A program made the translations under genes and the position numbers. DNA of 13,253 nt from Planctomycetota bacterium. Lineage in GTDB: Bacteria > Planctomycetota > Planctomycetia > Pirellulales > Thermoguttaceae. The DNA is taken from the NCBI GenBank assembly GCA_015661985.1, contig DQVB01000177.1, forward strand, positions 1 through 13,253, read 5' to 3'. This document shows positions 1-6,523 of the stretch, in pieces; within the stretch, counting starts at the first letter, position 1, and every line of letters begins with the position of its first letter. The notes below the pieces were generated by a model. It searched no databases. It was given only the letters and a program-made list of their open reading frames with translations, and was not told the DNA's origin.

Positions 1-461
1 TTCACCGGCAGGATCTCGTGCGGATCGTGCGAGCGTGTGCCGAGCGGCACGCGCGGTTGCCGGCGTACGAAGTTCTTCTGGCGTCCCCCCACGGCACGGT
101 GCGGCACAGGGAGCTGTTCGCCGCCATCCGCCGAGCCTGCCGGGGCGAGCAAGCGCCCAGGCCGATCCCCGTTTCCCCCACCACCGCCCGGCTGGGCCTC
201 CTCCTCCGCTGGGGCTTGGGCCTTTTCACCGGATGCGAACCGTACGAACAGCCTTGGATGCTCCGCTACATAGATCGACCCTGGGTGACCGACACACGGC
301 ACACTCGCCGGATGCTCCAGTGGGACTGCACCCCCGGCCTCGGGCTTTTGGATTGCCTGCCCGCCATGGCTGAACGATTCCGCTTGGATCGCCACCGCTG
401 GGAACGACTGAACCGGATGCGCGAGCAGCGGCGATACCAGTTCCACCCGGACGACGACTGA
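1..461 (+). CDS. NAD-dependent epimerase / SDR-family protein, C-terminal part (5' end outside window)
   Basis: The open frame enters from the left edge (first complete codon at 3) and stops at TGA 459-461, leaving about 152 residues. It begins with HRQDLVRIVRACAER, which resembles the 'H-x-x-D-L-x-x' segment that follows the catalytic core in extended SDR epimerases. Near the C-terminus it has a PWMLRYIDRPWVTDT block followed by TRRMLQWDCTP. That block recalls the 'D-x-x-R-x-x-x-x-L-x-W-x-P' tail found in many NAD-dependent epimerase/dehydratase proteins. The Rossmann GxxGxxG motif and the catalytic Tyr-x3-Lys would lie upstream of the window, so substrate and activity cannot be read here. 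The tail is rich in Arg and ends in DDD. The gene converges on carA, with 267 bp between the two stops. The family call rests on the tail pattern only; a different nucleotide-sugar or lipid-modifying SDR is equally possible. Confidence 0.6.
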   Translation, partial: HRQDLVRIVRACAERHARLPAYEVLLASPHGTVRHRELFAAIRRACRGEQAPRPIPVSPTTARLGLLLRWGLGLFTGCEPYEQPWMLRYIDRPWVTDTRHTRRMLQWDCTPGLGLLDCLPAMAERFRLDRHRWERLNRMREQRRYQFHPDDD

Positions 462-553
462 TCCGTTCGGGACACGCCGCGGGTTTCCAAGACTCGTAGC
501 TGGACAGGGCCACTTCCCAGCCTGATAGCACGGGTAAATCCATACGAGTCCAT

Positions 554-621
554 CGTTCAACGGCAAGCCGAAGGCGGCCGCGTTTCACAAAGCGACCTCG
601 CCTGCGGCTTGCCGTTGAACG
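554..621. repeat. Near-perfect inverted repeat (24-bp arms) between convergent genes
   Basis: The left arm 554-577 pairs with the right arm 598-621. The core is CGTTCAACGGCAAGCCG with its complement CGGCTTGCCGTTGAACG. There is one mismatch (572 against 603) and one G-T pair at the inner end, and the loop is 20 nt. It sits in the 267-bp gap between the stops of the left-edge gene (+) and carA (-), where a bidirectional stop signal would be expected. Neither side has a U-tract, so it is not a textbook intrinsic terminator. It could equally be a dispersed REP-like palindrome. The rest of the 462-728 gap shows nothing else I can support. Confidence 0.7.
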
Positions 622-728
622 GCCTCTTGCCAACGACGTCATACCACGCACGGTTGGACATTTCCGCGCCGGACCCGGGAAGAACTCGACAAGCGGAAAA
701 AACCAAACCGCCTTCGGTATACAAGGGG

Positions 729-1856
729 TCAGTCCAGCATGGCGCGGAACTGTTCGAACAGGTAGCGGCTATCGTGGGGCCCGGCGGATGCCTCGGGATG
801 GTACTGGACGCTGAAGGCCGGATAGCGGCGGTGTCGGACCCCTTCAATGGTATTGTCGTTCAGGTTGATGTGGGTCACCTCCAGGTCGTCGGGCAGGCTT
901 TCGGCATCGACGGCGAAGCCGTGGTTTTGGGAAGTGATCTCCACGCGCCGCGTCTGGTAGTTCAACACGGGCTGGTTGGCGCCGCGGTGTCCGAACTTGA
1001 GTTTGAAGGTCTTGGCGCCGCAGGCCAGGCACAGGAGCTGGTGTCCCAGGCAGATACCGAAGATGGGCCTCTTGCCTAACACACCGCGGATGGCCTCTTG
1101 GGCGTACCGGATCGGCTCGGGGTCTCCAGGCCCGTTGGAGAGGAAGACCCCGTCGGGCTCCAGCGCCAGGATCTGCTCCGCTGTGGCCGTGCCCGGCAGG
1201 ATGGTGACCCGGCATCCCAGGTGAAACAGGTGTCGGGCGATGTTCCATTTCATGCCGTAATCGAGGGCCACGACGTGAGGGGCGTCGGGCCCGGGCCGCG
1301 GCGGGGGCTCATCCGGCACCAGCTGCGACCATCGGTTGAGCGGTTCATTCCATTCCACAGGCCGGTCCGGCACAACCTCGCGGACCAGGTCGCGGCCCAG
1401 CAGCCCGGGGCTGGCTCTGGCCTTGGCCACCAGACTCTCGTCGTCCGGGTCGACGGTCGACAGCACGCCCTTCATCGCCCCATGGATGCGGATGCGGCGA
1501 ACCAAGGCCCGGGTGTCGATCCCCTCCATGCCCACGATCCCGTGCTCGCGAAGGTACCCATCCAAATCGCCCTGGGCTCGGAAATTGCTGGCCCGCCGGC
1601 TCCGCTGGCGCACCACGAATCCCGCCAGATGCGGTTTGCAGCTCTCCACATCCTCGGCGTTGACCCCGTAGTTGCCCATCTCCGGATAGGTCATGGTGAC
1701 GATTTGCCCGCGATAGCTGGGATCGGTCAGGATCTCCTGGTAGCCGGTCATCGACGTATTGAAGCAAACTTCCCCGTCCACCTCGCCTTCGGCCCCGAAG
1801 GCTTGGCCGGTGAAAACGGTTCCGTCTTCCAGAGCGAGTTTCGCGGGTCGGGACAT
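729..1856 (-). CDS. carA: Carbamoyl-phosphate synthase small subunit (glutaminase), CarA
   Basis: This 375-residue protein is the glutamine amidotransferase subunit of carbamoyl-phosphate synthetase. It releases ammonia from glutamine and passes it to the large subunit (CarB) for the first step of pyrimidine and arginine synthesis. The N-terminal CPSase small-chain domain (about 1-150) opens with LALEDGTVFTG and contains the family motif FNTSMTGYQEILTDPSY. The class I amidotransferase domain starts near residue 193 and includes LSNGPGDPEP. The triad is complete: Cys269 in GICLGHQL, and His353 and Glu355 in QYHPEASAGP. These positions equal those of the E. coli enzyme as I recall them, and the length (E. 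coli about 382) fits. ATG at 1854-1856 gives the normal N-terminus, although no good Shine-Dalgarno precedes it. carB is not adjacent. The gene has its own candidate promoter and a structured leader. Confidence 0.97.
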   Translation of the reverse strand: MSRPAKLALEDGTVFTGQAFGAEGEVDGEVCFNTSMTGYQEILTDPSYRGQIVTMTYPEMGNYGVNAEDVESCKPHLAGFVVRQRSRRASNFRAQGDLDGYLREHGIVGMEGIDTRALVRRIRIHGAMKGVLSTVDPDDESLVAKARASPGLLGRDLVREVVPDRPVEWNEPLNRWSQLVPDEPPPRPGPDAPHVVALDYGMKWNIARHLFHLGCRVTILPGTATAEQILALEPDGVFLSNGPGDPEPIRYAQEAIRGVLGKRPIFGICLGHQLLCLACGAKTFKLKFGHRGANQPVLNYQTRRVEITSQNHGFAVDAESLPDDLEVTHINLNDNTIEGVRHRRYPAFSVQYHPEASAGPHDSRYLFEQFRAMLD

Positions 1857-2103
1857 GATGTTTCAGCTGAGTTTTCCAGCCACGGCAACAACGACTCGGC
1901 CGGCCGCGGCGCCTGAGGCCACTTCTCCAACGGGGCGCTAAAGTCCGGGCCGATAAACTCCCGATAGCTTCGTATGCGGCTGCGGGTCCACGAACGGGGT
2001 CACGGCCCCAAGCCCCCCGTTCGGGCAGCCACACGCGAGGGCTCTTGCTCCGGCGAACAAGAGCCCTCGAATTCTTTCTTGCAGACCTGCAAAGGTCCAA
2101 TCA
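1857..2103 (-). promoter_or_regulatory. Candidate carA 5' leader with two stem-loops
   Basis: If transcription starts just after the TATAAT at 2109-2104, carA has a leader of about 240 nt. Reading on the minus strand, the first hairpin is perfect: 12 bp, 2069-2058 with 2047-2036 (CGAGGGCTCTTG with CAAGAGCCCTCG), and a 10-nt loop. The second pairs 2023-2015 with 1999-1991 (CGAACGGGG with CCCCGTTCG), 9 bp with a 15-nt loop. Weaker small hairpins occur at 2079-2097. No U-tract follows either stem on the carA strand, so a simple transcription attenuator is not shown. On the plus strand the 12-bp stem is followed by a T-rich stretch (2070-2080), so orientation is not certain. I recognise no known riboswitch or PyrR site. 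Confidence 0.4.
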
Positions 2104-2132
2104 ATTATACCCGCCGGCTGGACCGCTTCCCA
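2104..2132 (-). promoter_or_regulatory. Candidate promoter for carA (perfect TATAAT)
   Basis: On the minus strand there is an exact TATAAT at 2109-2104 within very GC-rich DNA. The hexamer 17 bp upstream (2132-2127, TGGGAA) matches TTGACA at only three positions, and there is no TG extended -10. The predicted start is near 2097. The support is the -10 box alone plus its position upstream of carA and downstream of the COG3014 gene. Confidence 0.4.
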
Positions 2133-2256
2133 GTACCCCTTGTGCAGCTTGGCTCTTCGAGCGGAACGTGTCTCGTTTGTCGCTCTCGTGGAACCCGGCT
2201 CCAGAGAGCGGGGCTACGATTCGGCGTCCCGCTGGTGCGCGAGCGGCAGTGGGCTC
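2133..2256. other. Gene-free spacer below the COG3014-type gene
   Basis: This is the remainder of the 400-bp gap between the stop of the lipoprotein gene (2257) and carA. On the minus strand the stop is followed by only a short 5-bp hairpin (CCGCT with AGCGG) and no U-tract. Read-through into carA is therefore possible. No reading frame here looks like a gene. Confidence 0.5.
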
Positions 2257-3711
2257 TTACGGCGTATTGACGAGGATTTGGCCCACTGCGCGCGAGTCGG
2301 GAATGATGGCCAACAGATAAGTATTCCGGCCGTCGAGTACGTTGATCGTGGCCGAGTGGCTCGGGCCGATGGGGCCCGCCTCACCGGCTGCCTGGAGGCC
2401 GATGCGATGGTGGCCGGCCGGCAGTTCAAGTCGCACCACTTGGATCTTGTCGGGCAACAGGCCCCAGCATCGCGTATCGGCCGATTCGGTGGCCTCCCAA
2501 ACAACCCCGCCCATGTCCAGCAGCACGCTGGCCACCGAATGTCGATCGACGTTGAGGGCCTCTTTGGCCCCGTAAATGAGGGCCTTCTTGACGATGCGGC
2601 GAACAACGGCCCGGGCGACGACCTGGTCGTAGATGGCTGCATACTGTTGGACGGCCAGCCGTCCCACATCGGTCACCGTTTCGGTTTGCCCGGCCCCGTG
2701 TCCGTCGACCGAGACCAGCACGCGTCGGATCCGGTTCGGCCACAAGACGACCTGGGGGACCTTCACCGGGGCGACGGTGGGCGGCAAGGTGTGTTTGCCG
2801 GTGTAGCTGAGGATCCGATCGGCGATCAACAGGGCCGCGCGGGACGGCTCCTCCAAGGCCTCCTGTTTGTAAGGTCCCCGGCCGACCAGGGCGAACACGT
2901 ACACCACTCCGTTGCCCGGGGCGCTGTGGCGCCCGTAGCGGGCGCGCTGCAGGTCGTCCGGGCCGTAGGGGAACTGGGGCTGCCAGCTGAGTACCTTGGC
3001 CCAGGCACGGGCAGCGTCGTCGTAGTGCAGGTGGGAGGCCTCCATCAGCACGCCGTGCAGGTAGGCGCCGAAGGCCACCCGCCGATAGGCCAACTTGGGG
3101 TTGTGGCCACTCGGATCGGTGCCGCCCAGGATGATCTGGTTCTGCTTCTCGGTCACCTGGAGGCTGTAGGCCAGCGCGTCGCCCCCGTCGGCCATGAGGT
3201 TGGCCAACGCCAGAAAGGCACGGATGAGCACCTTTTCGTAATCTTCGCCGGCGTAGGCCAGGGCCTGGTCGTCGCTCACCACGGCGGCGGCCGCTTCGGC
3301 GGCGCTTTTCTGCTCCAGGTACTCGAAGCGGTCGCGCACCTGGCGGAGCGTCTGTTCGGCCTGCTTCGGCTGGCCGGCGGCCAGCTCGACCATGGCCCGC
3401 TCCAGCCTGAGCACATCGCTGTCCGGCCCCTCCCGCCGGAGCTGCCGGTCGATGAGCGACCGGGCTCGGTCCAATTGGCCCGCGTAATACGCCTGGCGGA
3501 TCTGGGCCAGGGAGTCGGCGTGGGTAGCGCAGCCGACCGTCATCGCTCCGGCGAGGGCCGTAAACAAAGCCGCCAGCAGGATCCCCGAGCGAATCCCCGC
3601 ACATCCGGTGGCAACGCGGTATGGCACGATCCAGTTGGCGCCACACGACACAACGGGCACCCCCGTCACGGACACACCGCCGCTCCCAACAACCGCACTG
3701 CTGGCTTCCAT
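2257..3711 (-). CDS. COG3014-type lipoprotein, helical-repeat N-terminal half
   Basis: This protein of up to 484 residues matches, from memory, the COG3014 family of uncharacterised lipoproteins. Residues 44-61 form a hydrophobic stretch ending in TVGC, a loose lipobox with Cys61 as likely lipid anchor. Residues 62-245 are helical and TPR-like (YYAGQLDRARSLIDRQ, LAAGQPKQAEQTL). They include the family landmarks LAYAGEDYEKVLIRAFLALANL and FGAYLHGVLMEAS. Around 266-283 is GNGVVYVFALVGRGPYKQEA, and near 411 is ADTRCWGLLPDKIQVVRLELPAG, both typical of the family. The C-terminus is beta-rich. Starts are uncertain: ATG 3711 puts 60 residues before the Cys, while GTG at 3627 would give a normal 32-residue signal and 456 residues in all; neither has a clear ribosome site. 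It lies 35 nt downstream of the LpoB-like gene, probably co-transcribed. The molecular role is unknown; an envelope role is inferred. Confidence 0.75.
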   Translation of the reverse strand: MEASSAVVGSGGVSVTGVPVVSCGANWIVPYRVATGCAGIRSGILLAALFTALAGAMTVGCATHADSLAQIRQAYYAGQLDRARSLIDRQLRREGPDSDVLRLERAMVELAAGQPKQAEQTLRQVRDRFEYLEQKSAAEAAAAVVSDDQALAYAGEDYEKVLIRAFLALANLMADGGDALAYSLQVTEKQNQIILGGTDPSGHNPKLAYRRVAFGAYLHGVLMEASHLHYDDAARAWAKVLSWQPQFPYGPDDLQRARYGRHSAPGNGVVYVFALVGRGPYKQEALEEPSRAALLIADRILSYTGKHTLPPTVAPVKVPQVVLWPNRIRRVLVSVDGHGAGQTETVTDVGRLAVQQYAAIYDQVVARAVVRRIVKKALIYGAKEALNVDRHSVASVLLDMGGVVWEATESADTRCWGLLPDKIQVVRLELPAGHHRIGLQAAGEAGPIGPSHSATINVLDGRNTYLLAIIPDSRAVGQILVNTP

Positions 3712-3746
3712 ATCGGCTGCGGCTCAGCCCCGATAGAACTCCCCGT

Positions 3747-4421
3747 CTACGACGCCCGGCCCAGATTGCGCAGCTTGGCCAAAGGCGACACGTTGTATCC
3801 TTTGCGCAGATGAGCCGACTCTTTGTCGTAATGGCCTGTCTGCACGTTGATCATCTCCAGCGTGAGCATATAGTCGCGCTGGTAGTCGGCGTTGCTGCGT
3901 GTCGTTCCCGAGGTAATGGTGGCGTAGAGGAGATACTCGAACGGTTGCCCCAGCTGTTCCATTTGGGCCATGAAGGCTCGCATGTTTTCCGGCACGAACA
4001 GTTGATCGGGCCTGAGGCGCGTCTCCCGCAGTCCGGCTTCCACGAACCGCCGGCTGATGGGCTGGTAGACAGGCGACTGGACCAGCAGGGTGTCGATCAT
4101 CTGGTAGATCTGCTCCTTGAAGTCGCCGATCTCCTCGATGCTCCTGTTCTCCACGCCCACGAAGCAGACGCGCATGGGACGCTGGTCCTGCTGGGCGAAC
4201 CCAGCCGGCTGGATGGCCTGCGCGTGCCGGGCCAACAGGCTGGTGACGGCCTGCTCGACCAGCGGTTTGAACGTCTCGGCCCCCGCCGCATGGCTGCCCA
4301 CCATGTCCGATTCGCCTGGGGCCAGCACTTGGGCAGTCTGTCGACCCCGGCACCCCCAGAAGGCCACCGCCGCCACGGCGGTCAGGCCGATCGCCATCTT
4401 CCACCCGAATCGCCCGTCCAT
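3747..4421 (-). CDS. LpoB-like lipoprotein (penicillin-binding protein activator family)
   Basis: This 224-residue lipoprotein has a short basic N-terminus, a hydrophobic stretch (9-22) and the cysteine of FWGC at 24. FWGC is an unusual lipobox, with Phe-Trp-Gly before the Cys. A linker (25-50) precedes the LpoB/CsgG-like domain (about 50-224). The family signs are MRVCFVGVENRSIEEIGDF, the 'R-F-V' strand in ISRRFVEAGL, and DYQRDYMLTLEMINVQTGHYDKES near the end. The last resembles the 'LTLEMVDVETG' strand that is often followed by Lys-rich residues. In enterobacteria LpoB is an outer-membrane lipoprotein that stimulates PBP1b; whether that holds here is inference, since planctomycetes have unusual, thin peptidoglycan. 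ATG 4421 is supported by GAGGAAGGA at 4438-4430, 8 nt upstream. It is first in a likely two-gene unit with the COG3014-type gene, a pairing I recall from other bacteria. Confidence 0.8.
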   Translation of the reverse strand: MDGRFGWKMAIGLTAVAAVAFWGCRGRQTAQVLAPGESDMVGSHAAGAETFKPLVEQAVTSLLARHAQAIQPAGFAQQDQRPMRVCFVGVENRSIEEIGDFKEQIYQMIDTLLVQSPVYQPISRRFVEAGLRETRLRPDQLFVPENMRAFMAQMEQLGQPFEYLLYATITSGTTRSNADYQRDYMLTLEMINVQTGHYDKESAHLRKGYNVSPLAKLRNLGRAS

Positions 4422-4429
4422 GGCACACG

Positions 4430-4438
4430 TCCTTCCTC
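4430..4438 (-). promoter_or_regulatory. Strong ribosome binding site for the LpoB-like gene
   Basis: GAGGAAGGA on the minus strand ends 8 nt before the ATG at 4421. It is one of the few clear Shine-Dalgarno sites in the window and fixes the start of the lipoprotein. Confidence 0.8.
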
Positions 4439-4735
4439 GCTGTGCGCTTCACCCTGGCAGCCCTGCCAGCCCTGTGGCCGGTGGAACTCTCCGCCAGGCC
4501 CCGTCCAGGGAGACCGCCGGGCCAAGACGCATAAGTTAGCGAATCGCCACGGCCGCGTCGACACGGATTCCACGGCTCGTCAACCGAGGCTTCCCCGTCC
4601 ATTCTTTGTGCAAAATCGGCAAACCGGAATGACCACCGACAACAGAAATCCGGGAATTTGGCCGCCAGGGCGCCAGGCCAGGAACGTGCGCCGGAGGCCC
4701 GGTTGTCGGGCCACTTTGGCATCTTCGCGGGCCCG
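4439..4735. other. Gene-free spacer between DHS-like and LpoB-like genes
   Basis: This is most of a 314-bp gap on the minus-strand transcription path. It holds a perfect 6-bp hairpin (CTGGCA 4454-4459 with TGCCAG 4464-4469) just upstream of the ribosome site. It also holds a near-tandem direct repeat CAGCCCTG at 4458-4465 and 4467-4474. TTGAC-like and AT-richer words occur around 4550-4660, but I found no convincing -35/-10 pair and no intrinsic terminator after the DHS-like stop. Confidence 0.4.
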
Positions 4736-5824
4736 TCAGGGCCGATTGCCATCCAGGTGCTCGAAGACGGCTTTCATCAGCAGGGGCCAGACAGCGGTGG
4801 CGTCGCAATAGACTTCAGCGTATCGGCCGCCTTCCTCGATCGGCTGGAACTTGCCCCAACTGACCCCTTCGGAGTACGTGCAGCCGGACAGGCCCCCCCA
4901 GTGGACCGGTTCGGGGCAGATCCGCACACCGTAGTGAAAGCGAGGTGGTTCGGTGCGGATCCCCAGACGTTGGTTGATCAGGTCCACGTAGGGCCCCACC
5001 TGCTGAGCCCAATTCCGCGGCACGCCGCCGCCAACGGTGAAGATCCCGGCCCGCTCCGCCTGGCTCATCAGCCGGGCATATTGCTGCAGGTCCAGGAACG
5101 GGTTGAACGGAGGCACCGCGGTGGACCAATCGGCGGGGAAGCCTCCTTCGGGTGGGGTCCCGTGGGCCTCCAGCCGCTCGCGGATCGCCCAAAGGGCCAT
5201 GTCCAACCCCAGCTCGCTATCGGTCAGGGCGGGGACGAAAACAGGTACGTCTCGTTCGTAAGCGCTCCGCAAGATCCCCGGCCCTTCGTTACGCTGGCTG
5301 AGCTTCTGTCCCAATCGCCGACACAACCGCGCCGAGGACCATACGCCGTCCTCCGGCGGGCCCTCGTCGAGCACCGAGTCGACGAACTCCTGCACGTCGT
5401 TCAGGTTGGCCTCCATTTCCAGGGTGTCGTAGATACGGTTGTATCCGCGGCGGAAAAGTTCCTCGTCGGCCAGCCGGGGATCGTGACGGTAGTGGATCAG
5501 CCCGACGGACTCGGTCAGCCCGTGGGCCACCAGGGCGCCGGTACCCACCAGTGCCTGAACCAGCCCGCGGTCGATCATGTCACAGATGATCCGCCCCTGC
5601 TTGGCCACGGTCATGGCGCCGGAGACAGTGAGCACGACCGTGCACGCGGGATCCCGGAACATCTCCAGCAAGATCTCCAACGCCTCGCCCAACTGGCGTC
5701 CGGCAAAGGCCGTCTTCGACATGGCACGCAGCAGGTCGGCGAACGAGTGCACCTGATCCAAAGCAATGCTCTCCAGCGGCACCAGACCGTCCTGGCGTCC
5801 GTCGTGAAGCGATTCTCGTTTCAT
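4736..5824 (-). CDS. Deoxyhypusine synthase-family protein (NAD-dependent aminobutyl transferase-like)
   Basis: This 362-residue protein belongs to the deoxyhypusine synthase (DHS) family; the human enzyme is 369 residues. True DHS uses NAD+ and spermidine to move an aminobutyl group to a lysine of eIF5A, which bacteria lack. Bacterial relatives are thought to act on small polyamines, for example as homospermidine synthases. Seen here: TVSGAMTVAKQGRIICDMIDRG (66-87, Rossmann-like), GTGALVAHGLTES (94-106), GGGVPRNW (265-272) and SEGVSWGK (318-325), with Lys325 aligning with the Schiff-base lysine (human Lys329). DATAVWPLL (341-349) matches the family C-terminal strand. Compared with human DHS, the HH pair in the GGG-V-K-H-H loop reads N-W, and the Asp in SDSG reads Leu312. 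ATG 5824 gives the family length; the frame stays open for 83 more codons upstream (from 6073), but that stretch is low in family character. It is a single-gene unit on the minus strand, divergent from thrS. Confidence 0.85.
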   Translation of the reverse strand: MKRESLHDGRQDGLVPLESIALDQVHSFADLLRAMSKTAFAGRQLGEALEILLEMFRDPACTVVLTVSGAMTVAKQGRIICDMIDRGLVQALVGTGALVAHGLTESVGLIHYRHDPRLADEELFRRGYNRIYDTLEMEANLNDVQEFVDSVLDEGPPEDGVWSSARLCRRLGQKLSQRNEGPGILRSAYERDVPVFVPALTDSELGLDMALWAIRERLEAHGTPPEGGFPADWSTAVPPFNPFLDLQQYARLMSQAERAGIFTVGGGVPRNWAQQVGPYVDLINQRLGIRTEPPRFHYGVRICPEPVHWGGLSGCTYSEGVSWGKFQPIEEGGRYAEVYCDATAVWPLLMKAVFEHLDGNRP

Positions 5825-5923
5825 GGCCGCAAGCTTCTCCGTTTCCTGTGCGTCGAAACCCGGGGATGGGGGGGCCACCGCGCGGGAGATTCCTTGCTCG
5901 CTCACCGTCGACGCAGGCTGTTG

Positions 5924-5954
5924 AAAAACTCGTGGAGCAAGCCCCGCTTGCTCC
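5924..5954 (-). terminator. Terminator-like hairpin with T5 in the DHS-like gene's leader
   Basis: On the minus strand GGAGCAAGC (5954-5946) pairs perfectly with GCTTGCTCC (5942-5934) around a GGG loop. After five bases (ACGAG) there is a run of five T (5928-5924). It sits about 100 nt upstream of the ATG at 5824, with no minus-strand gene before it. It could therefore be an attenuator-like leader element or the end of a dispersed repeat. The 5-nt gap before the T-run weakens a terminator reading. Confidence 0.4.
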
Positions 5955-6283
5955 CCTTGTGGAAACGCGCCCGCCGGGTCACCCTGGGCGACGAAAAACG
6001 GGCAAACAGGACAAGCGATGGCGCTTGTGCTACCAGGTTCGCCGGCTTCTTCAGCAGCTTGCCACGGGGGCACGGCAAGTGAAGGGAAACGTCACGCCCC
6101 TCCTGGGGGGATTGTGGCGCGCCGGGCCCAATCCGTACAGCTACCTCCCGTGAGCCGATACTGTACCGATGCCAGCGGAGGTCTGACAGGGACGTCGCGC
6201 AAGCGATGGGCGGCGGCGGCCCGGCGTTCCAACGCTGTGTGCCTGCCGAGTGGGGCAGAGCAGACACGGCAGACACGTTCGTA

Positions 6284-6313
6284 TTGAAGGGGGCGACTCC
6301 GAAGCTCTATACT
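6284..6313 (+). promoter_or_regulatory. Candidate thrS promoter
   Basis: TTGAAG (6284-6289) and TATACT (6308-6313) are separated by 18 bp. They match the sigma70-type consensus at four and five positions. Start near 6320 would leave a leader of about 200 nt before thrS. No closer pair was found between 6320 and 6524. Confidence 0.4.
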
Positions 6314-6523
6314 GGAGTTGGGGCTCGGCTGGTATTGCCATCCAGGGGCACGAGATTAACCTTTACGGCCAGGAAGCTGTCTCAAAGGTGGGCAAGGCCG
6401 CCGTCGAGCTGGTCCGGCTTCGCCCTCCCATGGCTGGCGCCCTACAGATCTTGAGATAGTTCCTCATCACTTTGAGAACAGGCTACGGGCGGCCTGCTGT
6501 TTTGTCACGTGTTTGCCATAGCC

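Larger units (their letters stand above)
5825..6523. other. Long gene-free divergent spacer between DHS-like gene and thrS
   Basis: About 700 bp without a gene I can support. Perfect or near-perfect hairpins occur at 5934-5954, 6011-6028 (ACAAGCG with CGCTTGT, loop ATGG), 6058-6079 (CTTGCC with GGCAAG) and around 6096-6111 (CCCC-TCCT-GGGG type). A plus-strand candidate promoter lies at 6284-6313. The open frames here are Arg/Ala/Gly/Pro-rich, overlap one another and lack ribosome sites, as expected of spurious frames in GC-rich DNA. Confidence 0.5.

Noticed and set aside
2140..3813. Long plus-strand frame of 557 codons opposite the lipoprotein genes
   Set aside because: It is the antisense shadow of two recognisable lipoproteins, with a His/Gly/Arg-rich composition.
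5825..6073. N-terminal extension of the DHS-like protein (83 codons upstream)
   Set aside because: It is low-complexity, crosses the hairpin/T5 site, and the 362-residue form already matches the family length.
6314..6523. AAGGTGGGC word in the thrS leader, faintly like a T-box core
   Set aside because: The match to the T-box AGGGTGG-ACCGCG core is poor, and no specifier stem or terminator follows.
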